DNA of 64,000 bases, taken from NCBI RefSeq assembly GCF_900637395.1, contig NZ_LR134372.1, positions 1,116,001 through 1,180,000 on the forward strand, in the 5' to 3' direction. This DNA comes from Campylobacter upsaliensis. GTDB taxonomy: Bacteria; Campylobacterota; Campylobacteria; Campylobacterales; Campylobacteraceae. The translations under genes were made by a program, and so were the position numbers. Of the stretch, positions 40,360 to 50,407 are shown in pieces. The notes beneath the pieces are model-generated. The model was given only the letters and a program-made list of their open reading frames with translations. It ran no database searches and was not told the DNA's origin. The first letter of the stretch is position 1, and each line of letters starts with the position of its first letter.

Positions 40360-41459
40360 TTTGTCCCCATTAAGTATTTTAAAGCCACTCTTGCGATTTT
40401 GACCTTATCAAATTCTAAAGCTCTCATTTTAGCCTTTTTTTTATAAGCCGCTCTTAATGTGTCATTTTCTAGCATCGTTTTTAAGCCTTGCAACATAGAA
40501 TTTTCACTACCCACCTCGACCAAAAGTCCAAATTCATCACGACCAAAAAGCTCTAAAGCCCCACTTTGATGCTCGGTACAAACCACAGCACAGCCACAAG
40601 CTAAAGCTTCAATTAATACATTAGAAAAACCCTCAAATACGGAAGCAAAAGCGAAAAATTCACATTTTGCCATATATTTGTAAGGATTATTATCAAAACC
40701 TAAAAGCAAAACCCTATCTTCTAAACCAAGCTTTAAAATAAGGCTTTCAAGCTCCTCCCTTAAAACGCCCTCACCCAAAATCACAAGTTTTAAATTTGTC
40801 TTAAGTTTAGAAAAGGCACGGATTAAAAGAGTGTGATTTTTCCCCTTATCAAGTCTCCCCACGCTTAAGATAAAGGGCTCTTTTAAAGCAATTTCTTCTT
40901 TTGCTTTTAACTCAATAGCCTCTAAATCCACAGCATTATAAAGCAATTCGCATTTTTCCAAAGCTATGTTAAAATGACTAACTAAATCCTCCCTATTTCC
41001 CTTAGAATTGGGTAAAATCAAATCCGCCTTAGGATATAAAAGTCTTATCAAAAACTTATTTGCAAAAGAATTAAAGTTATTTTTCGCATACATTACGCTA
41101 GGTGTCGTGCATTCATTGATAATTAAACGCGTTTTAGAGCCAAATAAACGCGCCATTAAAGCGATATAATTAGGACGATTTAAAAAAACAAATTCCGTAT
41201 CTATACCTAAATTTTTACAAAGTTTTTTATATTTTAAAGCTAAAAAGGGCAGTTTAAGAAATTTCATCAAAGGATTTTCACTTGGACTTGAATTTTCTAA
41301 AAAATGAATTTGAACATTTTCAAGCTCGTAAGAAATTTTCTTATTCATTAAAATAATATGCACATCAAAATGTAGTTTTAAAAGCGGAGTCAAAGTCGCC
41401 ACAACCCTTTCAGCCCCGCCACTACCTAAGGAATAGATAAAAATCGCTAATTTTTGCAT
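40356..41459 (-). CDS. pglJ: GalNAc transferase PglJ (second GalNAc)
   Basis: A 367-residue GT4 glycosyltransferase. The N-terminal IYSLGSGGAERVVA segment and the C-terminal ASVFEGFSNVLIEALACGC motif are typical. In C. jejuni PglJ adds the second GalNAc. It overlaps pglB by 4 bp and pglI by 13 bp. Confidence 0.93.
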   Translation of the reverse strand: MQKLAIFIYSLGSGGAERVVATLTPLLKLHFDVHIILMNKKISYELENVQIHFLENSSPSENPLMKFLKLPFLALKYKKLCKNLGIDTEFVFLNRPNYIALMARLFGSKTRLIINECTTPSVMYAKNNFNSFANKFLIRLLYPKADLILPNSKGNREDLVSHFNIALEKCELLYNAVDLEAIELKAKEEIALKEPFILSVGRLDKGKNHTLLIRAFSKLKTNLKLVILGEGVLREELESLILKLGLEDRVLLLGFDNNPYKYMAKCEFFAFASVFEGFSNVLIEALACGCAVVCTEHQSGALELFGRDEFGLLVEVGSENSMLQGLKTMLENDTLRAAYKKKAKMRALEFDKVKIARVALKYLMGTK

Positions 41460-42367
41460 AAAGCCACCCTTAATTTTGATAAATTCGCCACCACACTACT
41501 TGGCACTATGCTTAAAAATAATAAAATCAAAGCGGGGGCGTTAAACTTAATTCTTAAGCTTTTCAATAAACACGCATACATTTTTTGATACTCATTTGCA
41601 AATTTCGCATAATACGCCGCCATTTTGTAATAATTCGCACATACAGCCCTATAATCCTCGTCATTTTTAAGTTCATTTTCTAAAATTTTTGCAAGTTCTA
41701 AATAACCCAAATACACCCTAAAAGCGTGTTTTTGCGCTCCTAAGGTAACGCTATCTTCTCGCTTAATGCGATAAATGCGTAAAGCCTTATGGATATAAAA
41801 GCTCTTTTCATCATACAAATGCACCCAAAGCGTAGCCTCATTACCATAAAATTCCTCATTAAAACGCTGATTTTTAAGCAAAGATTTTTTAAAAATGCTT
41901 AAAAATTCGCCGTGGAATTTTTGCATTAAAAATTCTTTCTTACTTACCTCACAATCTTCATTTAAGCCTTTGCCGCTAAACTCCTCACTCAAAATCCCAT
42001 CTTTTTCTATCACGCAATTGCCAAAAATATGTGAATAACCCTCATTTGCTTTTTGCATTAAAAGACTAAGCGTTCCCTCAAGCATTTCATCATCATCATC
42101 TAAAAAGCCTATAAATTCGCCACTTGCATAATCAAGTCCATTATTTTTATTCCCATTAGGACCTTGTTTGTAGCGAGTGTTTAGCACATATTTAATGCGA
42201 CTATCCTCTTTTTGTAAATCCTCCACAAGCTCTTTTGTGCCGTCATTTGAATGATCATCGCTAATGATGATTTCATACTCTTTAAAATCCTGCCTTAAAA
42301 CGCTTTCAACTGCCTTTTTTAAAAGTTCTGCCCTATTATAAGTGGCGATGATGATAGAAAGTTTCAT
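41447..42367 (-). CDS. pglI: Branching glucosyltransferase PglI
   Basis: A 306-residue GT2 (GT-A fold) enzyme that adds the branching glucose. The IIATYNRAELLKKAVESVLRQ start, ISDDHSNDGT and the DDDDE metal motif near residue 95 are seen. Its presence suggests the glycan keeps the glucose branch as in C. jejuni. It overlaps pglH by 4 bp. Confidence 0.93.
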   Translation of the reverse strand: MKLSIIIATYNRAELLKKAVESVLRQDFKEYEIIISDDHSNDGTKELVEDLQKEDSRIKYVLNTRYKQGPNGNKNNGLDYASGEFIGFLDDDDEMLEGTLSLLMQKANEGYSHIFGNCVIEKDGILSEEFSGKGLNEDCEVSKKEFLMQKFHGEFLSIFKKSLLKNQRFNEEFYGNEATLWVHLYDEKSFYIHKALRIYRIKREDSVTLGAQKHAFRVYLGYLELAKILENELKNDEDYRAVCANYYKMAAYYAKFANEYQKMYACLLKSLRIKFNAPALILLFLSIVPSSVVANLSKLRVALCKN

Positions 42368-43428
42368 ACAAGCTCCCTAATTAAATCAAGCCATTGTTTT
42401 TTGATATGAGAAAGCTCATAATCTTTTTGCCTTTTTCTTGCATTTTCCACCAAATTTTTTCTCAACTCCTCATCGCTTAAAACTCTCTCAAGTGCTAAAG
42501 CAAGGGCTTTTTCATCATTTTGTGGGACAATTAACCCATCTTTTTCATTAGCTATTAAGTCCTTAACGCCATTATAATACGCACTTGAAATCCTACACAC
42601 ATCAAAATATAAAGCCTCAATCAAAACGGTCGGTAAGCCCTCAACAAAAGAACAAAGGCAAAGCACCTTAGCCCTTTCATAAAGCCCAGCCATATCCTCC
42701 ACTTTGCCTAAAAACTCTACCCTAGCCCTTAAATTTCTAGCCTCATTTTCTAAATTCTTTCTTAACTCCCCATCGCCTACTATACAAAAGCGGTATTGCG
42801 TAAGTAAATCAGCCCTTAAAGTCGCCACCGCCTTAATAAACATCGAAGCATTTTTATTTCTATCCAAACGCCCCACAAAAAGCACCAAATTTTCCTTTTG
42901 AAAATGCGTTTTGACATTGAAAGAAAAATGGCAAGGATTATTTAAAATCACGACTTTTTTCACAAATTTTTCATAAAAAGCCTTATCACTTGAGCCAAGC
43001 ACACTTAAAAGCTGTGCGTAAGGGTAAGTAAGTCTTCTTAAAATTCTCCAAAATTTAGACTTTAAATAAGCCTCATTGCTATGCTCACAAATCACCAAAG
43101 GCGTTTTAAGCCCTATTTTAGCGACTATACAGGCTATATTTGTCGTGTCTAAAAAGGAGATAAAAATATCGCTTTGATTTTCTCTTAATGCCTTTCTTAA
43201 AGCAACAATTTTCTTAATACGACTTGCGATTTTATGGTAAAGATTATGAAAGCTAAACTGCGGAAGAGTTTTAACAAGCACTTCTTTTTCAAGCTTATAA
43301 AAAGAGTCTTCAGCGTGAAATTTGATAATTTTTACCTCGTGTTCTTTACAAAGGGCATTAGCTAGGGTTACCAAAACCCTCTCCGCTCCACCAGAATTAA
43401 GAGTGGCTATAATGAAAGTGATTTTCAT
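42364..43428 (-). CDS. pglH: GalNAc polymerase/transferase PglH
   Basis: A 354-residue GT4 enzyme which in C. jejuni adds the last three GalNAc residues processively. The N-terminal [17 protein letters not shown] segment and the C-terminal [17 protein letters not shown] motif are seen. It overlaps pglK by 4 bp. Confidence 0.93.
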   Translation of the reverse strand: MKITFIIATLNSGGAERVLVTLANALCKEHEVKIIKFHAEDSFYKLEKEVLVKTLPQFSFHNLYHKIASRIKKIVALRKALRENQSDIFISFLDTTNIACIVAKIGLKTPLVICEHSNEAYLKSKFWRILRRLTYPYAQLLSVLGSSDKAFYEKFVKKVVILNNPCHFSFNVKTHFQKENLVLFVGRLDRNKNASMFIKAVATLRADLLTQYRFCIVGDGELRKNLENEARNLRARVEFLGKVEDMAGLYERAKVLCLCSFVEGLPTVLIEALYFDVCRISSAYYNGVKDLIANEKDGLIVPQNDEKALALALERVLSDEELRKNLVENARKRQKDYELSHIKKQWLDLIRELV

Positions 43429-45125
43429 ACGCCCTGCTCCAAACTTATTGTGCCATTTTGCACTCTATAAATTTTATCGCAATTTTTAATTGTAGAAAGG
43501 CGGTGTGCGATGATGATGAGAGTTTTATCCTGTGAAATTTTATAAATTTCGTCCATAATCTTTGCCTCGCTTTCATTATCAAGTGCCGAAGTAGCTTCAT
43601 CTAAAATAAGAATTTCAGGCTTAGTGTAAAGCGCTCTTGCTATGGCTATTCTTTGTCTTTGCCCTCCACTTAAATGACTTCCGCCATCGCCTACCTTAGT
43701 ATAAACGCCCTCCTTTAAGCTTTTAATAAAATCCTCCAAATTTGCTTGCCTTAAGACCTCTTTAAGTAAATTTTCATCGATCTCATCGCCAAAGCTGATG
43801 TTTTTAGCTATGCTATCATTAAAAAGATAAATTTGCTGAGGGATATAGCCTATTTTCTTGCGATAACTTTTGATATTTTTCTCACAAAGCAAGATATCAT
43901 CGACATAAATTTGCCCCTCCACAGGCTTTAAAAGTGAGCTTAAAATATCCACAAAAGTGCTTTTTCCACTCCCACTTTCGCCTACAAAGGCTATTTTCTC
44001 GCCTTTTTTAAGGGTAAAGCAAATATTTTCAAAAAGCATAGGTTTATTTTCATAATGAAAACTAAGCTTTTCAAGGCGTAATTCCTTAGTGAATTTTAAG
44101 CTCTCTTCGCCATTTTGCTCTTCTTTTTCTTGTAAAATGTCAAAAAGTATATCCAAAGAGGAACGATAATAAATTAAATCGTGATAAGAGCTTATGATGC
44201 GATTTGCACTTGGCATTAAGCGGTAAAGCGCCAAAACAAAAATGGAAATAGTCGCCAAAATATTTGAAATATCACTTTCATATTTAAAAACTAAAAACAC
44301 CACGATCAAAACAAGCACACAAAAGCCTACAGCCTCAAGATAAATTCTAGGTAGGGCGTTAATGCTTTCATTTGTGATATTTGCCTTAGAAAAAGCCTCA
44401 CTTTGCTCTTTAAAAAGCCTTGCTATACTTTCTTCTTTTGTTTTGAGCTTTATGAATTTAAAATTATTTAAATTTGTATTTAAAGTTTCAAAAAAACTCT
44501 TCATCGCTTTTTCTCTTTTAACGCCAGCTTTTTTAATGATAGGACTTAAAATTTTGACTAAAATAAGGGCATTAACAAACATAAAAAGACTTAAAAAAAT
44601 TGTAATTTTATAATCAATAAAAAGCATTAAAGTATAAAGCAAAAGCACTACAAAAATTTCGCTCATCATTAATAAAAATGAGGAAAGCATAGTGGTGAGA
44701 TTAAAAACCTCTCCTGTGGTCGCCTTTAAAATGGCGGATTGATTTTTTTGGGTAAATTTTTCATAAGGAAGGCGTAAAAATTTAGCAAAAATTTTAAAAG
44801 AAAGTGCGTGATAACGCCCCTTAGAAAAGCGTGCTAAAAGATGAAAATAAAGGGCATTTAGCACGGCTCTTAAAAGATAAAAAGCGACCATTATAAGCCC
44901 TAGATAAACGATGATTTCAAAGGCTTTTAAATTTAAACTCTGCTTAATATTTAGCAAAATTTCATTACTTTCAAAATAAGAAAAATTGCTCGCCAAAGTG
45001 ATAAAAGGCATTATCAAAGATATGGCAAAAGTTTCTATAAAAGAAATGAGTATAGAAAAGGCTAATAAGGAGAATAAAAAGCGTTTATCCTCCCTAGAAA
45101 GTATGAAAAAAAGCTTATTTAACAC
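43425..45125 (-). CDS. pglK: Lipid-linked oligosaccharide flippase PglK
   Basis: A 566-residue ABC exporter half-transporter: six-helix membrane domain (about 1-310), then the ATPase domain with Walker [10 protein letters not shown], signature HLSGGQRQR and Walker [12 protein letters not shown]. It flips the undecaprenyl-linked heptasaccharide to the periplasm. I chose GTG at 45125 since the resulting start ([12 protein letters not shown]) matches C. jejuni PglK; GTG at 45137 is an alternative. The start overlaps the gne 3' end. Confidence 0.94.
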   Translation of the reverse strand: MLNKLFFILSREDKRFLFSLLAFSILISFIETFAISLIMPFITLASNFSYFESNEILLNIKQSLNLKAFEIIVYLGLIMVAFYLLRAVLNALYFHLLARFSKGRYHALSFKIFAKFLRLPYEKFTQKNQSAILKATTGEVFNLTTMLSSFLLMMSEIFVVLLLYTLMLFIDYKITIFLSLFMFVNALILVKILSPIIKKAGVKREKAMKSFFETLNTNLNNFKFIKLKTKEESIARLFKEQSEAFSKANITNESINALPRIYLEAVGFCVLVLIVVFLVFKYESDISNILATISIFVLALYRLMPSANRIISSYHDLIYYRSSLDILFDILQEKEEQNGEESLKFTKELRLEKLSFHYENKPMLFENICFTLKKGEKIAFVGESGSGKSTFVDILSSLLKPVEGQIYVDDILLCEKNIKSYRKKIGYIPQQIYLFNDSIAKNISFGDEIDENLLKEVLRQANLEDFIKSLKEGVYTKVGDGGSHLSGGQRQRIAIARALYTKPEILILDEATSALDNESEAKIMDEIYKISQDKTLIIIAHRLSTIKNCDKIYRVQNGTISLEQGV

Positions 45126-46105
45126 TGCTTTTCCCACTCATACGAAGACTTGCAAATCAATTTTAAATCATCATATTTGGGCTTCCACGAAGTGAGTTTG
45201 CGAATTTTTTCTGCGTTTGAGATTAAAACGGACGGATCTCCCGCCCTTCTAGGTGCTAACTCGACCTTAAAATCCACTCCACTTACTTCTTTCATCGCTT
45301 CGATGACTTCTTTAACTGAAAAGCCGTGTCCATAACCCACATTAAAAACATTACTTTCATTGTTGTCTAAGTATTCAAGAGCTGCTAAATGCGCACTTGA
45401 AATATCATCAATGTGGATAAAATCTCTAATGCAAGTGCCATCCTTAGTCTCATAATCATCGCCGAAAATGTAAAGCTTCTCTCTTTTTCCAGCAGCCACT
45501 TCCGCCGCCACTTTAATTAGCAAAGTTGCCTTAGGATAGCGTTGCCCTAGTTTAAAATCCATACAAGCACCAGCAACATTAAAATAACGCAAAATGCAGT
45601 GTTTAAATTGAGGATTTGCCCTACTTGCATCGCGTAAAACTTCCTCGCTCATCAATTTTGACCTACCATAAGGATTGATAGGCTCAAGAGGACTTGTTTC
45701 GCTTACCACAGGACTTTTAGGCTCTCCATAAGTCGCAGCCGTAGAAGAAAAGATAAATTTATTGACATTATTTTCTAAGCAAGTTTGGATTAAATTTGAA
45801 GTATTAGCCGTGTTATTCATATAATATTTTAAAGGATCTTGCATGCTCTCAAAGACCTCAATACTCGCTGCAAAATGTACCACGGCGTCAAATTTTTCTC
45901 TCCTAAATAAGTCCTTAACGCCCTTAAAATCACTCAAATCTTGCTCAAAAAAGCTAAAATCCCTTATCGTTTTTAAATCCTCAAGAGCGATTTTAGAACC
46001 CTTGCTAAGATTATCTAGCACACAAATTTCGTGCTTAGTATTTAAAAATTGTCTAAGCGTATGAGAGCCGATGTAGCCAGCACCGCCTGTGATTAAAATT
46101 TTCAT
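45119..46105 (-). CDS. gne: UDP-GlcNAc/Glc 4-epimerase (Gne/GalE)
   Basis: A 328-residue short-chain dehydrogenase-type epimerase. The NAD motif GGAGYIGS is at 7-14, and the catalytic Ser/Tyr/Lys are in SSTAATYGE and NPYGRSK. In C. jejuni this enzyme (also called GalE) supplies UDP-GalNAc for pgl, LOS and capsule. It has an AAAGGAAAA ribosome site and is the first gene of the minus-strand gne-to-cytochrome run. Confidence 0.94.
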   Translation of the reverse strand: MKILITGGAGYIGSHTLRQFLNTKHEICVLDNLSKGSKIALEDLKTIRDFSFFEQDLSDFKGVKDLFRREKFDAVVHFAASIEVFESMQDPLKYYMNNTANTSNLIQTCLENNVNKFIFSSTAATYGEPKSPVVSETSPLEPINPYGRSKLMSEEVLRDASRANPQFKHCILRYFNVAGACMDFKLGQRYPKATLLIKVAAEVAAGKREKLYIFGDDYETKDGTCIRDFIHIDDISSAHLAALEYLDNNESNVFNVGYGHGFSVKEVIEAMKEVSGVDFKVELAPRRAGDPSVLISNAEKIRKLTSWKPKYDDLKLICKSSYEWEKQC

Positions 46106-46150
46106 TATTTTCCTTTATTATTAAACTTTATAGCATTTTATAATAATTCT

Positions 46151-46930
46151 TTAAATGCTTAATTTCAAAAACTCCTCCTCACAAGCTTTTATAAAATATG
46201 GCACATAAGAGCGATTTGCCTTTTTTTCCTTTAAATATTCTGCCATCAAATTTAAATAAAGCCCATAATCCTCCTCTGCCAAATTCCCCTTAATCAGCTC
46301 ATATTTCAAAAAAAGCATATAGGTGTTTAAAACATCACTTTCGCAGTATTCGTGAATTTTTTCCATTTGATTTTGATAATAAAGGCTCATCACCTCAGCC
46401 CCACTTACATCATATTTCCCCGGCAATCCAGCCATAGCACAAACGCTATCAAGCCTAAGGCGTCCCCCTAAACTCTCAAGCAAATCGCAATGCTTAAGCT
46501 CTGAAAATCTTGTCTTATAATTATTCCATTTATCTTGCGTATCTAAATAGGCACTTGCCCTAATATTATATTTTAAAGCTCTTAAAACAAACAAAGGGCA
46601 ATCATAATTTTTCCCATTAAAGCTCACAAGCTTAGGCTCACTTTTATCAATAAAGGCGAAAAAATTTCTTAACATCTCTTTTTCATTTTCACCCTCGATT
46701 TTATTAACCTTAATAAATTTACCAAAATGATCCGCTATCACCGCACAAATACTGACGATTTTATGAAAAGGCAGGGGTAAAAACTCGCTTCCGTTTTGCT
46801 CTTTTTGCCACGCAAGTGCCTGTAAGCTTACCTCCTCATCGCTTCCTTCAAAACCTAAATTTTTTCTTATTAGCTCTACATCTGGCACACTTTCACAATC
46901 AAATATGCAAATATAACCCTCATTTTTCAT
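46151..46930 (-). CDS. Predicted 3'-5' exonuclease (PolB-exonuclease-like, DEDD)
   Basis: A 259-residue protein with DEDDy-type features: FDCESVPD near residue 10, SFNGKNYDCPL mid-protein and YCESDVLNTY near the C-terminal third. It resembles the PolB exonuclease-like family (DNA_pol_B_exo2) and sits where C. jejuni has Cj1132c. I chose the ATG at 46930 (AAGG upstream). A longer reading to 47008 would run into the divergent waaC start. The cellular role is unknown. Confidence 0.8.
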   Translation of the reverse strand: MKNEGYICIFDCESVPDVELIRKNLGFEGSDEEVSLQALAWQKEQNGSEFLPLPFHKIVSICAVIADHFGKFIKVNKIEGENEKEMLRNFFAFIDKSEPKLVSFNGKNYDCPLFVLRALKYNIRASAYLDTQDKWNNYKTRFSELKHCDLLESLGGRLRLDSVCAMAGLPGKYDVSGAEVMSLYYQNQMEKIHEYCESDVLNTYMLFLKYELIKGNLAEEDYGLYLNLMAEYLKEKKANRSYVPYFIKACEEEFLKLSI

Positions 46931-46960
46931 CTTATTTAACCTTTTTTTAAACAACTTCGC

Positions 46961-46966
46961 TACAAT
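46961..46966 (+). promoter_or_regulatory. -10 box (CGC-TACAAT) for the waaC LOS operon
   Basis: TACAAT lies 29 bp before the waaC ATG, in the 65-bp gap to the divergent exonuclease gene. An AGG ribosome site follows at about 46988. Confidence 0.5.
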
Positions 46967-46995
46967 CATAACAAAAAAATTAAAACTAGGTTTAA

Positions 46996-48018
46996 ATGAA
47001 AATAGCAATTGTCCGCCTCTCTGCGCTTGGAGACATCATACAAAGTGCCATTGTTTTGCAATTTATCAAACAATTTCGCCAAGATATTGAAATTCACTGG
47101 TTTATCGATGAAAAATTTAAAGAAATTTTAGAAAATCACCCACACATCGATAAGCTTTACGCCCTACCCTTAAAGGATAAAAAATTTTTCTCTAGCCTTA
47201 AAATCGCCCTTGAAGCTAGGAAAAATCACTATGATTTTGTTTTAGACCTGCAAGGCTTGATAAAATCCGCTCTAGTTAGTCGCATTTTAAGTCGTAATAA
47301 TTTCGGCTTTGATAAAGACAGCCTTAAGGAAAGCTTTGCGCATAATTTTTATAATCAAAAACTTAGCATTGACTACGCAGAAAATGTTTTTGTGCGTTAT
47401 CTAGCCTTAGCGGCTTTTACGCTTAATGCACCTTTTGAGCCTAAGGATATTCGTTTTAAACAGCCCATTTTTAAAGCCGATGAAGAGCTTAAAAATTCCT
47501 TAAAACAAAGACTAAATTTAAGCAAAAAAAACATTTTAATCCATGTCGGCTCAAGTGCGCAAAATAAAATCTACCCAATGACAAAGCTTGCCATACTTTG
47601 CAAACTTTTACTCCACTACGATGAAAAGCTTAAAATTTACCTTGCTTGGGGCAATGAAAAGGAAAAAATTCTAGCCAAAAGAGTGCTTTCTCTCAGCAAA
47701 ATCGACAAAGAAAGCCTTATTTTACTTGATAAACTAAGCCTTAAAGAGCTCATCGCCATCACAGGACTTTCAAGCCTTGTGATAGGAAATGATAGCGGTC
47801 CTACTCATCTAGCCTTTGCTATGAATAAGCCCTCCATTACTATCTTTGGAGCGACTCCACATTACCGCAATGCCTTTGTTACGGATATTAATAAAACCAT
47901 AAGCACTCATAAAAAAATTGCCAATGTTAAGCATATTGACAAAAGCGATTTTTGCATTAGAAATATTGACGAAGAAGATATTTTCTCCTTAGCAAAGGAA
48001 CTTTTAGATGAGAGATAG
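46996..48018 (+). CDS. waaC: Heptosyltransferase I WaaC
   Basis: A 340-residue GT9 glycosyltransferase that adds the first L-glycero-D-manno-heptose to Kdo of LOS. The N-terminal IVRLSALGDIIQS segment and the C-terminal VIGNDSGPTHLAFA motif are typical. It opens the LOS operon next to the pgl locus as in C. jejuni. It overlaps htrB by 11 bp. Confidence 0.94.
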   Translation: MKIAIVRLSALGDIIQSAIVLQFIKQFRQDIEIHWFIDEKFKEILENHPHIDKLYALPLKDKKFFSSLKIALEARKNHYDFVLDLQGLIKSALVSRILSRNNFGFDKDSLKESFAHNFYNQKLSIDYAENVFVRYLALAAFTLNAPFEPKDIRFKQPIFKADEELKNSLKQRLNLSKKNILIHVGSSAQNKIYPMTKLAILCKLLLHYDEKLKIYLAWGNEKEKILAKRVLSLSKIDKESLILLDKLSLKELIAITGLSSLVIGNDSGPTHLAFAMNKPSITIFGATPHYRNAFVTDINKTISTHKKIANVKHIDKSDFCIRNIDEEDIFSLAKELLDER

Positions 48019-48889
48019 GCTTTATCTTTTTTTATATTATTTACTTAGATTTTTAACGGCGATTTTACCCGAATTTCTCTTACAAAAACTAGGCTTAATG
48101 GTCGCTAAAATCACCTTTCATCTCAATCAAAAGCACCGCAGAATCATCGACATTAATCTTCAAATTTGCTTCCCCCAAAAAGATCTAAAAGAAAGAGAGC
48201 AAATCGCCTTAAAAATCTATCAAAATTTCGCCAAATTTGGCTTAGACTGCATCCAAAATCGCTCCAGCACCAAAGAAAAAATTCTTCAAAAAGTGCATTT
48301 TGACAATGAAGAAATTTTAACACAGGCTTTAAAAAGTCAAAAAGCCCTTATCTTAACCACAGCACATTATGGTAACTGGGAGCTCGCTTCTTTGGCATAT
48401 GCTGCGAAATTTGGCAAAATGGCTATTGTGGGTAGGAATTTAGACAGCAAGGAGATGAATAGGCTTTTAGGTCAAAATAGAACGCAATTTGACATCGAGC
48501 TCATTGATAAAAAAGGCGGACTTAAAAAAATGCTCAAAGCCCTTAAAGAACGCCGCACTTTAGGCATACTTACAGATCAAGATTGTGCGTTAAATGAAAG
48601 CTTAAGGCTTAAGTTTTTTGACAAGGAGGTCAATTACCAAATGGGTGCTAGCGTGATCGCTAAAAAGACAAATGCTCTAATAATCCCCGCTTTTATCTAT
48701 CAAAAGGCTGGAATTTTCCACATCAAATGTTTTGAAGCTATGGACGCTACGCTAAAAAGCATAGAGGAGCTAACGCATTATCAAGCACATTGCACGGAAG
48801 AGATGATTAAATTTAAGCCTGATGAGTATTTTTTCTTTCATAAAAGATTTCGTAGCTTTAATGCTAACATTTACAAGGAGAAGAGATGA
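48008..48889 (+). CDS. htrB: Lipid A biosynthesis acyltransferase HtrB/LpxL
   Basis: A 293-residue membrane-associated lauroyl-type acyltransferase of lipid A with an N-terminal hydrophobic anchor. The catalytic H(x4)E motif is HYGNWE near residue 121, and GILTDQD follows. It overlaps waaC and, by 4 bp, lgtF. Confidence 0.92.
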   Translation: MRDRLYLFLYYLLRFLTAILPEFLLQKLGLMVAKITFHLNQKHRRIIDINLQICFPQKDLKEREQIALKIYQNFAKFGLDCIQNRSSTKEKILQKVHFDNEEILTQALKSQKALILTTAHYGNWELASLAYAAKFGKMAIVGRNLDSKEMNRLLGQNRTQFDIELIDKKGGLKKMLKALKERRTLGILTDQDCALNESLRLKFFDKEVNYQMGASVIAKKTNALIIPAFIYQKAGIFHIKCFEAMDATLKSIEELTHYQAHCTEEMIKFKPDEYFFFHKRFRSFNANIYKEKR

Positions 48890-50406
48890 AACTTAAGGAA
48901 ATTAGTGCGGTTTTAATCGTCAAAAACGCTGCCAAAACACTAAAAGAGTGCTTAAATTCCCTCAAAGAATTTGGTGAAATCGTGCTTTTAGATAATCAAA
49001 GCGATGATGATACACTTCAAATCGCAAAAGATTTCGCAAAAGATTTCCCTAATATACGCGTAGAACAAAGCGAATTTATAGGCTTTGGAGCACTTAAAAA
49101 TAAGGCGATTAGCTATGCTTCAAAAGAGTGGATTTTTAGCATTGATGCTGATGAAGTGCTAGAATACGAAGCCTTAAAAGAGCTTGAAAAGCTTGATCTA
49201 AAAACGCATCACATCGTAGCCTTTGCTAGGAAAAATTTATACCGCGGAGAGTGGATTAAGGCTTGTGGGTGGCATCCTGATTTTGTTTTGCGTTTATTTC
49301 ACAAAAGCTACACAAAATTTAACGATAATTTAGTCCATGAAAGCCTTATTTTGCCTCCAAATGCAGAAAAAATTTATCTCAAAAATGCTCTTAGACATTA
49401 TGCTTATAACGGAATTTACGACTTGCTTGAAAAATGCCAACGCTACTCCCAACTTTACGCCCAGCAAAACTTACACAAAAAAAGCTCTATATTTAAAGCA
49501 ATTACGCACGGGGCGTGGAAATTTCATAGGGATTATTTTCTTAAAAAAGGCATTTTTTATGGCTATAAGGGCTTTATCATTAGCCTTTGTAATGGGCTTG
49601 GAGCCTTTTTTAAATATGCTAAACTTTATGAGTTTCAAAACAAAAAACCTAGCATTGCTTTAATCATCACGACCTATAATAGCCCCACCTACCTAAAAGC
49701 CGTGCTTGAAAGCGTAATGAAACAAAACACTATGCCAAATGAAATTTTAATCGCTGATGATGGAAGCACGGAGGAAACGGCAAATTTAATTAAAGAATTT
49801 CAAAACAAATTTAGTATGCCCCTAAAACACATTTGGCAAGAAGATAAGGGCTACCGCCTTGCTAAAAGCCGTAATAATGCCGTTAAAAAGGCGATGAGTG
49901 AGTATATCATCATCATAGACGGGGATATGGTTTTAGAAGAAAATTTCATCAAAGACCACTTAGATTTTGCGAAAAAAGGTGTGCTGTTACAAGGCTCAAG
50001 AGTGATTTTAGATACAACTAAGAGTCAAAACATACTAAGGGGGGGGTATTGTAATAAACTTAAAAGAAGCTTTATCCTTTCAAAAATTTATTTTCATTTT
50101 TCTAAAATTAGGGCTGATTTTTTTGACAAAAAAGACTTTATTAAGGGTGTTCGTGGGTGCAATATGAGTTTTTTTAAGAGTGATTTTGACGCCATTTGTG
50201 GCTTTAATGAAAAATTTAGTGGCTGGGGTAGGGAGGATAGCGAATTTGTCGCAAGGTTTTTATTTAAGGGCGGAGAGTTTAGAAGAGTGAAATTTAAGGC
50301 TTTGGCATATCATCTTTACCATAAAGAAAACGATAAAGCCTGTTTAGATGAAAATCATCAGCTTTATTTAAAAACCATAAAAGAAAAAAGAATAACTTGG
50401 AGTTAA
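48886..50406 (+). CDS. lgtF: Two-domain LOS glycosyltransferase (LgtF type) with a G8 tract
   Basis: A 506-residue protein with two GT2 domains. The N-terminal domain (about 1-240) is WaaE/KdtX-like: VKNAAKTLKECL, LLDNQSDDDT and DADEVLEYEA. The C-terminal domain (about 260-500) has LIITTYNSPTYLK, IADDGSTEE and GFNEKFSGWGREDSEF. In C. jejuni the two-domain LgtF puts glucose on both core heptoses. Eight consecutive G (50039-50046) occur inside the second domain; the frame is open at this length. Confidence 0.85.
   Translation: MKLKEISAVLIVKNAAKTLKECLNSLKEFGEIVLLDNQSDDDTLQIAKDFAKDFPNIRVEQSEFIGFGALKNKAISYASKEWIFSIDADEVLEYEALKELEKLDLKTHHIVAFARKNLYRGEWIKACGWHPDFVLRLFHKSYTKFNDNLVHESLILPPNAEKIYLKNALRHYAYNGIYDLLEKCQRYSQLYAQQNLHKKSSIFKAITHGAWKFHRDYFLKKGIFYGYKGFIISLCNGLGAFFKYAKLYEFQNKKPSIALIITTYNSPTYLKAVLESVMKQNTMPNEILIADDGSTEETANLIKEFQNKFSMPLKHIWQEDKGYRLAKSRNNAVKKAMSEYIIIIDGDMVLEENFIKDHLDFAKKGVLLQGSRVILDTTKSQNILRGGYCNKLKRSFILSKIYFHFSKIRADFFDKKDFIKGVRGCNMSFFKSDFDAICGFNEKFSGWGREDSEFVARFLFKGGEFRRVKFKALAYHLYHKENDKACLDENHQLYLKTIKEKRITWS
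50039..50046 (+). repeat. Poly-G tract, G8, in lgtF
   Basis: Eight G bases encode the end of LRGG in the second glycosyltransferase domain. This is at the lower limit of lengths known to slip in Campylobacter. Slippage would remove the second domain but leave the first. Confidence 0.85.
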
Positions 50407-50407
50407 A

